Shown here one piece after another: positions 1 through 12,209 of a stretch of 64,000 bases of DNA. A program made the position numbers and the translations under genes. Location: NCBI GenBank assembly GCA_013400155.1, contig VXBM01000893.1, positions 114,034 to 178,033 of the forward strand. The letters run 5' to 3'. The stretch comes from Helopsaltes ochotensis (taxonomy: Eukaryota; Chordata; Aves; Passeriformes; Locustellidae). Each line of letters opens with the position of its first letter. Position 1 is the first letter of the stretch. The notes beneath the pieces were generated by a model that searched no databases, was not told where the DNA came from, and was given only the letters and a program-made list of their open reading frames with translations.

Positions 1-955
1 AAGAATTTATATGTTTTTCCTAAAAATCTTAATTGCAAAAGAAATGCAAATTATGTGAAGTGCACTTCCCCAATATGTAGTCTCAATAATCCTCTAAAGC
101 CAAAGTATAATAATTCATTTGCTTTCTCTATATGTGCTTTTGTTTCTCTGAAAACTAAGGAAGTAGATTGAATAGACACCGGTACTCTAAAATCAGGAAA
201 AGCATCTTCCACATAGAAGGAAAAAACAACAAAATTCACTTTTTCTGGTTGGTCCTCCAGTACAAGATGGACATCCATTATGTTAGTGTGTTCTATGCTT
301 GAGTATCCAAATGAGAGTCTTTTTTTAATGGAAGGTAGTGTGACAGTTTATTTCCTCTGTTTCTGACTAAACACTGTCATCTTTGGCTAATTCAAGTTGA
401 GCAGTTTACTTCCTACCCAAGTTCCCACGTATGGCTGAAACCCAGGAATGCAAGGGATAAGCATATATGTGCCAAAAATGTAGTTAGACCATTATTTTGT
501 GGGTAATTGAGATAGAAGAAATATATGTATGCATGTAGATGCATTTATTGATAAATAATGATACATACATAATCTGTGAAATAGTGATACATAATCTTCA
601 CACTTAGTAAGGGAAAATCTACATGGGTACTGCAAGCATCTATCTTATATTATCAAGTGTAAAATCTCAGGACTGATCTGAGATGCTCTTAGTAAATAGA
701 AACTGTATCACTAGGTTTCCATGTCAATTTTACTGTACTATCATTCCATAATAGTCAAAAAGGGTGCATGGATTATGTTTTATACAGAATCCAGATTCAT
801 ATGTGATGTGTGGAGACACATGTAAGTATCAGTATAAGATGGAATGAAATAAATTAATCTGATTAAATATGGCTTATGTGAAAAGTCTGTCCTAGTTAGT
901 GTATGTAGCATTAAGCTGCCATTCCAGCAGCTGGCAGAGCTTGATACTCCAATAC

Positions 956-994
956 TTGGAAATAATCAATACACGTACCATTGGAAATAATCAA
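956..994. repeat. Short direct repeat, 14 bp
   Basis: The 14-mer ttggaaataatcaa occurs at 956-969 and again at 981-994, a spacing of 25 bases. It is a small local duplication with no evident function. Confidence 0.7.
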
Positions 995-2304
995 CTGCAT
1001 TTCAGAAAAATATTGATAACTGAAATGCCATTTGCTATTTTTATTTGGGTTTATTATATTTAGATTCTAATTTAACTACCATCTAATTAGTTTTAACTTA
1101 GTTCAATTTTAAGTAGTAAAACCTATTTACCTAATAAGTGACATATGTCATAAAGATACATACAACCTCCTTATTTCCTCTGGGTCAGTCATGCATGAAC
1201 TAATGAACTGAATTTTTGTTTCCCTATGTATTTTAAGAAAATGAATGCAATTTAATTTGTCTTTTTCCCCCTCCCCAAATCAAAACACAGTTACAAGCTT
1301 TTTTTTTCCCCTAGCTGCATTCTTAACTGTTAAAATATCCTAAAGCACTTGATCACGTTGCATTTTAATTTCCAAATCATGTGTTGTGTTAGTGAAGTGC
1401 ACATGTTCCTGATTTCAGCTGAAAGTTCTCAGTCTGTTTAGCAGAACACCAGGATGGCACGAACAAGGTCCTTGCTAGGTCAAAGGCCTGAAGTTTACAT
1501 CTTTCTTAAATCTGACTTTTGTAAAAAGGTAGGAAGCATGGGTCAGGGGAAATAGCTGATGGCATTGCCTCTTACAGCCACTGATTAGGTTAGCCCAACA
1601 TTTATCAGCTACAGAGAGAATAACACTTAACCTTTTAACTGAACAATTTTGATGTATCCTTATTTTTTAATGATGATGTTATTGTCCCAAAGTGTCCCTT
1701 AAAGCTTTAGTGCAGATTTTTTTCTCCCATCTAACTGACCTACAGGCTTTAGATGCTTTATAATTCAAAGTGTGTTGTTTGTAATTGTGCTTTGTTTTGA
1801 GGGTAGAGGTTGAGTAATTTTGCCCTGGAACAGTGTTTTTCTAATTATTATTTTATCTGTTCAGTTCTAAGATTTTGCTTGTATCTCTTCCATTTACCTA
1901 GATTCCAAGATGTAATTTATAATTAGCTTGAATGCTAGTTGGTTTTTTATTCTAAATCATTAACTGAAAAATATTTACAACAGGAGTTCTTGTTAGAAAA
2001 TATACAGGAACTTACTGCTATGGGTTTACCTATTATTAATCTGTTATTTGTATTGGACCCTAATCACCTGAGTTTTGGAAACTAATTTGCACCTTTGCTG
2101 GGAGAAGAGTTGCCCATGATTCCACATCTTACAATCTGGATTCAAAGTTTTCCTTCCATGTTGGGATTTGGGGACTATAAGTGATATATTTTGTCAGTTA
2201 CAAGTGTGATCATCTCACCAGAGAGCTAAGCTAATCCCGAATTTACAGACTGATTGGAATAGTTGTAGCTCTTGCTGTGAGAAAGCAGAAGGCAGGTAAC
2301 AAAC

Positions 2305-2320
2305 TACCATGATCATGGTA
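2305..2320. repeat. 16-bp perfect palindrome
   Basis: The sequence taccatgatcatggta is its own reverse complement. It lies in otherwise featureless intronic DNA. It could be a chance event or a binding site for a dimeric protein; nothing around it helps to decide. Confidence 0.8.
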
Positions 2321-4189
2321 AATGCAGGATTATACAATTTCTTCATAGGCAATAACAAGATGTCAGTGCCATACTGAGGTGAGCTGCAGGCAGCTGGGGA
2401 CCATAGTCACTATAGATCTGCATTGGGATCTTCCAAGTGACAGAATTGGCTGAAACAGAGTACAGCAAACTGTGGCAAACTGTGATCTAACACTTGGGAT
2501 ATCAATAACCTAGATATAAAAAAACTGGAATAACATTATGAGTGTTCTATAGTAGAGTATTTACAAGTAGTATAATTCTACAAGGGGAAATAAAAGCAGT
2601 AGGTCACAAAAAGTTTTTCCATGCTGCTTTTACCTGGGAATGTTTCTATTAAATAGTAGCATTAACTAACTTTCCCACTATGGTTTAGTTTTGTAAATCC
2701 TGACAAGTTATTGAGCAGCTGGAACAGAGTACCTATTACTGCCCTTTGGCTCCATGCATGCTACTTTGTGTGGCAAACATCAGGTGAACACATTTCCATT
2801 GGACCCCAAATCAAGAGTACGAGTTATGTATGAGGGACTTGATTAGTACATGGCAGCGTGTGACCACATTTCTCTATAATGTACTAAGGTGTACTAGTAA
2901 CAATAAGGAGGACCTTCAGTGGGCTGGAATAATATCTGCTGCTTCTCCTACTTAAAAAGAAGTATAAAAGCTCCAGTCTGAACAATTACTATCTCTCATT
3001 ACCCTCTAAGTATCTGGAATGTGAATTTCCACAGAGGCCACATTTCGTAAAAGGTTGGTGTACAGGTCTTTTTTATTACTAGCAACATTTTTACTTCCTT
3101 CCATGTTAATGCAATGTCAGTAAGGAAAGACTCTGACTCGTGAAATTGAGCTAGAAAATGTACTGTTTGTTTTCTCTTTTGAAAAACTGAGTTTGTAAAC
3201 AGGAAAGAGAACACTAATGTTTCCTGGAAAGAAAAAAAGAAGTGGGGAGGTAGGGAGAAATTCCTGTTTATGTGCTCCTCATTTCTTAAAACCAGCTTTG
3301 AGAAGTAGCATATTTTCAGTCTGATCTTCACTTGCCCTTAGTCTGTGTACTTCAGCTCCACGCCCTGGCGCTATCCTAGGTATTTCATGGCAGACCACCA
3401 TATCCATATCTGTGTAAGCAAATTGTTCTTGTTATGGTCCCACTAGTAAAATCAGTTATCTTAGAGAAGTATTCCAACATCTGGGGGTGGAAGAATAGCC
3501 TGACAGCAGTAATGGAACAAATCAAGACGCAACTTAATACCAAACATAAAAGTTTCATTAATCTGGAAGAGAAACAGTAGAAGAAAGACTTGCATTTTTT
3601 ATTACTGAGTCTCATGTTATCTAGTCATATGTCAAAAATTTATTTTCCTGCTTAAGTTAACCCTTTGATATAGCCAGATGGCTTCAAAGTAGAATTATTT
3701 TGAATCAGTCAAGTTATTCAAAGCAAATAATGTTTCCAAAAAACAGTTTCCTAAAATTAATTACGTGCTTTGTAGATGTTTAGTCTTAGCACTTATTTCA
3801 GTCTCACTGTACATTTCAGAGTCAATTCGAATTTATTATTATTATTTATTTATTGAAAGTGATTATTATTAGCAAGTAAAATGCAGAACAGACAAAATGT
3901 TTAGGTTTAGTCACATTGTGGTTACTGGAAATTAATATACTGCATTCTAAATAAATTGGAGCAATTTGAAATTTCCCAGATCCTGGAAATAAATAATCCT
4001 GTTTCATGAAAAACACATCCAATATGATGAAACGTGAGTATAAAAAACATGGATGTATTCTGTAGCGCAGAAGAAATGGTAGATCTTCACTGTTGTAACT
4101 GAAACTGTCCAGTGTAGTTTCATAACACAAATGTAATCGTAAAATGGTAACAAAAAGTATTTGGCTTCTATAAGCTAATACTGCTGAGG

Positions 4190-4530
4190 GTGCAAGGTCT
4201 AGAGAGGAAGCCATATGAGGAGCAGCTGAGGTCACTCGGTCTGTTCAGCCTGGAGGAGACTGCGGGGAGACCTCACTGCAGTTACAGCCTCCTGTGAGGG
4301 GAAGAGGAGGGGCAGGCACTGATCTCTTCTCCGTGGTGACCAGTGACAGGATCTGAGGGAATTTGAAGCTGTGACAGGGGAGGTTTAGACTGGATATTAT
4401 GGAAAGGTTCTTCACCCAGAAGGTGCTTGGGCATTGGAACATGCTCCCCAGGAAAGGGGTCACAGCACCAGTCTGACAGAGCTCAAGAAGCATTTGGACA
4501 ATGCTCTCAGGTAAATGGCCTGGTCATTGT
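4190..4530 (+). mobile_element. CR1 LINE fragment, 3' region, tail missing
   Basis: This matches the 3' part of avian CR1, a non-LTR retrotransposon. It has the familiar order of phrases: a tatgaggagcagctgagg block, ctgttcagcctggagga, a gacaggatctgaggga block, ggggaggtttagactggatat, then ttcttcacccagaaggtg and cattggaacatgctccccagg. The match fades after the ctctcagg block, so the terminal octamer repeats are absent. The copy is 5'-truncated, as is usual for CR1, and its reading frame is degraded. It inserted in the same orientation as CDIN1. Internal differences suggest an old insertion. Confidence 0.88.
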
Positions 4531-6066
4531 TAAAATGTATATGATATAGAAGATACTGAACAATCTTACACTTTCCTCCTTACAGCAACTAAAGTGTTAT
4601 CTTCTAAATTAAGCACTTTGTGTGATCAGGCACTTTCAGTAGAAGAGAAAGAAGTACAGTCTGCTGCACATCTTGTTGGGTTTGTTTGTATCCAAGAGCA
4701 AGTGGGCTAAATATGAGCAAATACATTGGTTTTCTCAAGCTATATCGGTGGTTAAATAGCTGAGAGAAAGCTCTTTAAGTTTAAAGAGAGTTATAGCACA
4801 CAAAAAATATTTCAAATCATTGATTGAATCAGACAAACAAATCAAAAATTTTGGCCAGGAGAGTAATAAATTCCTAAACTTCCAGTTTTCCAAACTGATT
4901 GGTGAGGGCAAAAAACTATTTTGCAATGAACTTAAGTCAGTGTAATGAAAGTGAAGACTGGTTGATTTTTTGCCAAGTAAATGTATTACAAAAATATCCA
5001 TTTTAACAGTGCTTTCTGTATTGTTTTGTTCGTAAAAGTCAGTCATTCAGAAAATATACAACTTTTTACACAATTCAGTGTCTTCCCAAAGTCAGTTTGT
5101 TCTGTAATAAAAGTTGTACTACAATATTCATATTGATTCTGCACATATGGAATCAACTGCTATACTGAAAATAATTTGTATGATCTCTTCAGTTTAAAAA
5201 ACAGATTAAAAAGTAGCCCAGAACAAATATTCACATTTCTTTTATATATTGTGTTGAATTCCTAATGAAGCTAATTCTAAAAAGAAAGTATTTGCCCTCA
5301 TGGAATTCAGGTAAATCTCATGAAACTATAATGAAAAGCAGTCACACTTCTCTCTGAAAAGGGAAAATTACCCCTATTTATCCTATGGTTTTCTTTAATC
5401 AATTTAATAAATTTACACTTTAAATTTAGTGGAAGGAGTGTGCAGGAGTGGAAAAAACAAACCGTATTTCTTTTAACACGGACTGTCCAGTAAAATGTTT
5501 GGATTACAAAGCAGGGGTGGTGCACAGAGTTGGTCGTAATGTTACTCAAGTCTCACTGTGCTTGCCTTGTCATGAGGAAAATCAAAATTTAGCCAAGATT
5601 ACTTTAGTATAGAGCATCCCATCATAAGCACACTCTCTTCACCTACATATACATTTATTCATGAATATGTAAGCTTATCTATAACTGTGCCTGGTTTTTA
5701 TGTTACCACAGCAATATAAAAATCATCAGGTTAGTGCTATTCTGACTTCATTTCCTTGGAATCTTTTCATATATAATTTATAAACGAATTTAAGTTAAAA
5801 GACTGGATAGAGAACTGGAAAATAAGTATTGAGTTGAAATTATCTGTCTGAAAATCTTTCATTTGTTATGAAGTTTACCTCCAGTTTGGGGGTATTGTGG
5901 AGTGAGTGGTTTAATGATTTGTCTATTTTCCAGATTTTTAATTTGGGTTGTTTTAATATATGGATCAGTCTTGCACTTTTTGAAGTCTAAAAGTGGATAG
6001 CATTGTTCATGGAGATGAAATTTGCTACTAATTTTTTTGGTGTCCTTTAACATCTCCTGTCAGCTG

Positions 6067-6092
6067 AGCCATTAAAGCTCAGCCATTAAAGC
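6067..6092. repeat. Tandem duplication of a 14-bp unit
   Basis: The 12-mer agccattaaagc is present at 6067-6078 and 6081-6092, giving a 14-base period. This is a minor slippage-type duplication. Confidence 0.7.
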
Positions 6093-8369
6093 AGAATTCT
6101 CGGAAGATATATGCATGCTTGAGAATATTAACAAAGATAAGCAAGTACTAAAAATCAGAAAAACTTTATCAGACTACGGTGGAGATAAGTTCATTTCTGC
6201 CAGAACATTCTTTTCAGTTATTGGACATCAAAATTACCTGTTTCTTTGATTTCTTACAGTACTTCCTTTTATTTAAAAATAATCTTTGTCACTCCAGAAA
6301 ATTTGTTGAGGAATTTTGTAGTTGGCTGTTGGGGGCAATTTTGGACACAGAACAAAGTTTTCCTAAGTTTCAACATTTCTGCTATAAAAGTCAAAGTGAA
6401 ATGTGTGTGTCAGCCCAACTGAGAATATATCAATTATTTGAGTGAACTTGAAATGTTTTCTCTCCTGTAATTTTTAATAAAGCAACAACTGCAGTCTTTC
6501 AATGCTCTGTATTTAATGTGGATAGCTGTTGTGGCTCTGGAGAATCATATCCCCTCCTGCACTCTTCCAACTTCATTGGAGTTAAAGGAGTCTAACCACA
6601 TGCCAACATGTTAGAGGAAAGAGAAGGGGGATTAGGGGGAACATTTTTTAATGCTGAAATACATTTCAGCAAACTAAACTGAAAAATTTCTTCAAAAATC
6701 TCTTCATTTTGGTCAAAAAAGACAAAATTTTAATGTTGCTTAATCAAAACATATTTGAGTTCTTTTGCTGGGGTTAACTTCTGTGTTAAAACTCTTCATT
6801 TTGAATCTGATGCCAAGTTGAGTATTACGGGGTGAATTTCCAGATTTTGCTCAGCCAAGTAGTAAGTGGTACAAGTCATTCTGCATTGCTTCTCTGGTGT
6901 CTGTACAGTTGGGAATAACAACTGGAAAAATAACTCCCTGGGACCAAGCTCAGTTTTGGGAATATTAGAACAGGGTCTTGTTAGAAGTACTGTTTACTGA
7001 AGATCCACCTGTGATCACCAAGTCGCTCACTGATAAGTGACTATAAGAGGAATCTAATTGTCATCCCTGATTTACTAGTCAGAAAGACCAATAATCCTCA
7101 AATGTGATTAGCAGCTGGTAACTGCAAATTTTTTTATCTTTAAAAGCAATCTTTTTTTCTATAAAAATTAATGGAAGTACAAAGAAGCATTCATTAACTA
7201 CTGTTAAATCTAATTCTGACAAGTCATGCATTGCAAATATAATTCATGATCAACTATTATTTAGTAATTCTATATAATTTTGTTTGCATCTCATCCCATT
7301 TCTTGCATTGATGTCAAATTGTGATATAAAAGACAAACGGAGTTGCTAATCAATGACTAAAATACATGCTAATATAATCAAAATAGCATAAAAACAGAGG
7401 ATCCATTAAGTACGGATCATAATGTATGCCAGAAATTAAAATAAACAACTCTGAGGTGCTGTTGTGTCATGAGAAATTTCAATACATCTGTTTACCTTCC
7501 ATTCATGTAAGGAAATCATGAATGAGATGGAATGCTTCAAAAATCTGAACTATTAAACAATATTATGTATTGAGAAAAGAGAACTTTCTGTTCATTAATG
7601 TTTTCTCTTCATTTTGAACTATTGCAATAATTTCCATATCATCATGAAGGCCATCTTGTTTTTTTCATATTGCATCCTGTGAAGTGTCAATTGACTGTCT
7701 TTGCCTTAATGGGCAGAGCATTATTTATGAGGTGCATTTTCTTCAATTGTATTTGGAAGGTCCCTATCATACAGTCCAATGCCTGCAACTCCTGACTGAA
7801 TAGTCAATATTTCTTCATTTGTGTTTTAGTGGGGTAATCAAAACCATTTTGCCCCCCACATATTGTGAAAAAATGCCACATAATATAAACAGTTCTGTGT
7901 AATATATATGTATGTATTCACAACATCCTTAATGTTTACTTACTTTTTTTAAGATACCATCTATTTTAATGGTTTTATATTAAAGCTACAAAGACAGAGT
8001 TATTGGCCAATCCTTAATACAGTCAGTGAATTATATCTAGGCACAAAGTGATAAAGATTTTCATTCTGATCTCTGAATTTCCTTGTAGCTGTGGTTTGTC
8101 AGACCAGTGCCAGGGGCTGGGGGGCTGTGGTTTAATATGGACTAATGCACATGGCACAGATTTACATTAGTAGTATTTCTTTTAATGTGTTGTACTGAAA
8201 TTGTATTTTAAAACCAGGCAAACTATTGATGCTTTTATTGAATGGAGTAATTTATTAAAGAAATATTTTAGTCTGTTGACATTTCATTATCAAATAACAG
8301 TAAACGTAATACACATTTCCCATAAGACCATTCTTGAGAGCCAAGTATTTACCCCTCCCTTATTTTAAA

Positions 8370-8790
8370 GGTAGCATTGATGGGTGACAGGCTGGACATG
8401 ACCCAGCCAGGGGCACTCCCAGCCCAGAGAGCCAAATGTGTCCTGGGCTGCATCCAAAGCAGTGTGGGCAGCAGGGGAGGGAGGGGATTCTGCCCCTCTG
8501 CTCTGCTCTGCTGAGACCCCACCTGCAGGGCTGCATCCAGCTCTGGGTGCCAGCACAGGAGGGACAAGGAGCTGCTGGAGTGAGTCCAGAGGAGGGCCAT
8601 GAAGGTGATCAGAGGGATGGAGAACATCTCCTGTGAGGAAAGGCTGAGAGAATTGGGAGTGTTCAGCCTGGAAAAGGTAACACTTCAGGGTGACCTAATT
8701 GCAGCCTTCCAGTACCTGAAAGGAGCCTACAAGAAAGATGGAGAGAGACTTTTTACAAGAGCATTAAACAACAGGACAAGAGAGAAATTG
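8370..8790 (+). mobile_element. CR1 LINE fragment, internally positioned
   Basis: Recognisable CR1 phrases run in order on the + strand: a tgtcctgggctgcatcca block, ggggattctgcccctctg, gagaccccacctgcagggctgcatccagctctgg, agtccagaggagggccatgaaggtgatcagaggg, ctgtgaggaaaggctgagaga, ttcagcctggaaaagg, and the stretch ending in tacaagaaagatggagaga. Similarity stops near the gacaggacaagagagaa block, before the LINE's 3' end. The copy therefore lacks both the 5' part and the 3' terminal repeats. The phrase set differs from the 4.19 kb copy, suggesting a different CR1 subfamily. The ORFs overlapping it on both strands are remnants of this repeat and are not host genes. Confidence 0.88.
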
Positions 8791-10844
8791 TTGAGTTTGT
8801 TTCTCTTTTTTTCTGGAAAAATCTTTAAAATACATACTATTTCACTGAGATTTGGATACAAAATCAGGAAAAGTAGTTGCTTGCTCCCTACATAACTTGT
8901 TTTAGATCATTTGTATTTCTGAAACTGTGTTAACATATATGTGCCATCATTTAGTATCTGTTGGATTATCATCAGCCTTCCTTGAAAGTTTGTTGGCAAG
9001 TGCCAAGTGATGCTGAGTGAGCATAATGGTTTAGCTCTGCTTTTCTAACATACTGCATTTGGGATCTTTATTTCAATTATTGTCCAGTTGTTTCACACCA
9101 CACTTCTGTTTCACATATCTTTCCACATTTTTGTCTTTACAAAGAGAAAACCTACAGTAAGAGTACGTCACTTTCATCTCTTATGCTTCTTAATTTTTAA
9201 TTATCCCAGAAATAGTGTAATGAAGAAGATTCTTTCTAGAAGCAATATATGAAAGTAGTTAGAGATGGTTCTTTCTTCACACTTTGAATCTGTTACCTGA
9301 AACTTTATAGCTCATCCTTGCAATGAATTTTGGTTCTGTAAGGGACAGGACGGATAAAGGAATTGAGTGTACACTTCTCCAAGAACAGCTGCTCTTTTTT
9401 CCTCATTCAATTGGTAGGTGATTTTAAAGAAAATTACCACTGTGTGTATCTCTGTAATTCAGTTTTAGACATGCTGAAGCATAAATTCACTCACTATACA
9501 AACACAAAGTTAAGAACAGTAATAAAGTGTGTGCATAAAATAGGGGTTTTTGCTGTCACATTTGATTCTGTTGCTATTGCTTTGTTCAGTTTTACTGTTA
9601 AATTTAGTTCTATTTGTAAGCAAAAAATCTTCAGCCCTACTCAGCTATTTTTACTCTAGGCAAGCTTGTTGGGGGTGGCAGGGATTGTGTTACACTCCAG
9701 CTGTCACACTTCCCTCTGCCAAGAAGTTGGTGTACTATGGGCACAACCTCTCTATTGAGAATTTTGTGCCTTTACTTACCATTAGATTTGCTGTGTGCCT
9801 TATGAGCTGCAGTATTCACAATGAGTTCACTTCTCCAGATGAGACAGACATAATAAGATGTTCGCCTGGTCCCAGGAACCTTTTATAAGCTATGTACTTT
9901 ACAACCAGGACCTTGAGAAGAATCCATAAATTTTTTATTTTTTTTTAAAGGGGAGGAACAGGGTCTATTAAGTGTACAATTGGCATCGGTATTGCTTAAA
10001 GACAGCAATTTTTTTTCCCCTGAACACCAGAACAAGGAACTAGTAATGAAGCTATTACAGATTTCTGAGGTTTGGTGGTGGTTTCATTTCTTTCAACATA
10101 CCTTTGATTGTTCTCTTTGGTTTAGGCTTGAGGATTAGGCAGGAGTAATCTGGATAACACTGAACCAGAAGAGCTTGAGGTAGTGGTGTGTTGTAAAAGC
10201 AAAAAGTGAAATCAGAAAAGTTGTAAATATTTCTTCAATTAGAAGAGTTTGCCTGTCTGTATATATTTGACTTCCAAGTGTAGAGAACCTTTGTAACTTA
10301 AAGATGTTAACTTTGATAAAAATCAGACAAGCCATTATTATTTATGAAAAGTAAATTCTTAAGCTATGTCTGTGGGCAAATAAGCATGGTTCAAATTCAT
10401 ATTGTTCATTTCAAAAGGAGATTTCTTTTAATGTTACAGTTTTTTAACTCTTTCTTTTCCTGCATTCTGGATGACTTTCTGGGATCTTGTTTTATAAATA
10501 TATGTCACATTATACAGACATTTGTCTTTTTTCCTAAGGCACAGAAAAGGCACTTGAGTCTGTTTAATTTTGTTAGCAGTGGTGATATCATTCCAGATTG
10601 CTTGAAGAGAGCATTTTGTATTACTAGTTTTATGTACTACATTCAGAGTAATGTAAGGTTTTGTCACTTGTGTCTAATCCCTGGCTGTGATAAACACTGT
10701 ATCTTATAACCTATGTGTTAAACATATCAAGTGGAATTTTAAAATAATTTAAAGGTCCCACTGCTCTCACTGAAAGGTTCTTCTAGACACAGTGCACTAA
10801 TCTCCCTCATGTGTTGGTGGAGGACAATACCTTGTCCTCAACCT

Positions 10845-11030
10845 TTACTCTCCTAGGCTGGAAAGACCAAACTCATTTAATCTTTCCTATGAACAACTGT
10901 TCTTTTTCCTGGACAGTGCAGTAGCCTTGCTCAGTATCTGGCTATTACATATCTTTCTTGAATGACCTGGCTGCACTTTCCAGATGAGGACTAAGCAAGA
11001 GTTCAAGAAAATACAGTATTTCTAGATTTG
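10845..11030 (-). mobile_element. Old, diverged CR1-type LINE fragment
   Basis: In antisense orientation the stretch follows the CR1 order: tcctaggctggaaagacc, then aatctttcctatgaacaac, then catatctttcttgaatga, then ttccagatgaggactaagcaagag, ending with a ctagatttg block. The corresponding CR1 antisense phrases are the ccaggctgaacaaaccc, cctttcctcata, atgtctttcttgaa and tccagatgaggcctcaccag blocks. Divergence is much higher than in the + strand copies, so this insertion is probably considerably older. Boundaries are approximate. Confidence 0.62.
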
Positions 11031-11483
11031 TACTGAAAAGCTCTCTCCCAACACTTCATACGATTATTTTACACTTTCTTTAGCTGCATTGCTTTTGTAT
11101 GCCTTTATTGATCAAATATTACATGGATTAATTGCTTCTTCCTCTGGGAAAGCAAAGGGAAATATAATTTCTTTATTGCAACCTTTATATCTATATGTAG
11201 GTTTGAACCAAACTTTAGCAATATTTTGAGCATGTTCCTGTTATGTTGCAGATCACATACAAACGCCAGATTAGTTACCTGCCATAAAATAAAAGTGGGT
11301 AACTTATTACTAAAAAACTTTTGGTTTAGGTTCTGAATCTTTACTATTTAAGACAACAAATGTTGTTAGATTGGTCATGGCTTCCAGACAGTGATATCAA
11401 AAGTTTAAAACTTTTCCATTGCTGTCACCACATCTGCTTTTTTTTATTAGAATATTTTTCATTTAGATTTATTAGATCTTTTT

Positions 11484-12209
11484 ATTAAACCTGGGGAAAA
11501 ATAACACCATGTACCAGTACAGGCTGGGGGCTGACCTGCTGAAAAGCAGCTCTCCAGAGAAGGACCTGGAGGTCCTGGTGACAGGAAGCTGGCCATGATC
11601 CTTGTGGCCAAGAAGGCCAGTGGGATCCTGGGCTGAGTTAGGAAGAGCATTGGCAGCAGGTCAAGGGAGGGAGTCCTGACCTTCTACTCAGCCCTGGTGA
11701 GGCCTGACCTGGAGTGCTGTGTGCAGTTCTGGGCTCCTCGGGACAAGAGAGCTACTGGATTGGATCCAGTGAAAAACAGCAAAGGGGATGAGGGGACTGG
11801 AACATCTCTCTTACAAGGAAAGGCTGAGAGAGCTGGGCCTGCTCAATGATGAGGATGGCCTGCTCATGATGAGGCTGGACCAGCCTCATCAATATCTGTC
11901 AGTATCTGAAGGGAGGGTGTCAGAGGACGGATCCAGGCTCTTCTTCTAGGTACCAAGTAACAGGACAAGACACAATGGGCAGAAACTGAGACACAGGAAG
12001 TTCCACCTGAACTTGAGGAAGAACTTCTTTACTGTATGAGTGACTGAGCACTGGAACTGGTTTTGGAGTGTCTCTCACTGGAGGTGTTCAGGAACTTCCT
12101 GGCCATGAACCTGTTTCATGTGCTCTAGAATGATCCTGCTTGAGCAGAGAGGTTGGGTCAGATGACCCTGTGGTCACTTCCAACCTGACCCATTCTGTGA
12201 TTCTGTGAT
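11484..12209 (+). mobile_element. CR1 LINE fragment with intact 3' terminus
   Basis: This is the longest CR1 copy in the window, about 725 bp. It runs from within the 3' part of the reverse-transcriptase ORF (accagtacaggctgggggctgacctgct region) through the 3' UTR. It ends in two perfect copies of attctgtg (12192-12199 and 12200-12207), the terminal octamer repeat characteristic of CR1. It is 5'-truncated and no longer coding. A tandem duplication inside it (11838-11878) creates a hairpin with the following bases (11868-11890). Confidence 0.93.
11838..11890. repeat. Tandem duplication and hairpin inside the CR1 copy
   Basis: A 21-base segment at 11838-11858 is repeated, with one deletion and one substitution, at 11859-11878. 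The second copy pairs with the next ten bases: gatgaggctg at 11868-11877 is the reverse complement of cagcctcatc at 11881-11890, with a 3-base loop. This looks like local slippage after insertion. Confidence 0.8.

Noticed and set aside
3846..4493. - strand ORFs of 129 and 82 codons
   Set aside because: Mostly antisense to the CR1 copy at 4.19-4.53 kb.
8349..8895. Four overlapping ORFs on both strands
   Set aside because: They coincide with a degraded CR1 fragment.
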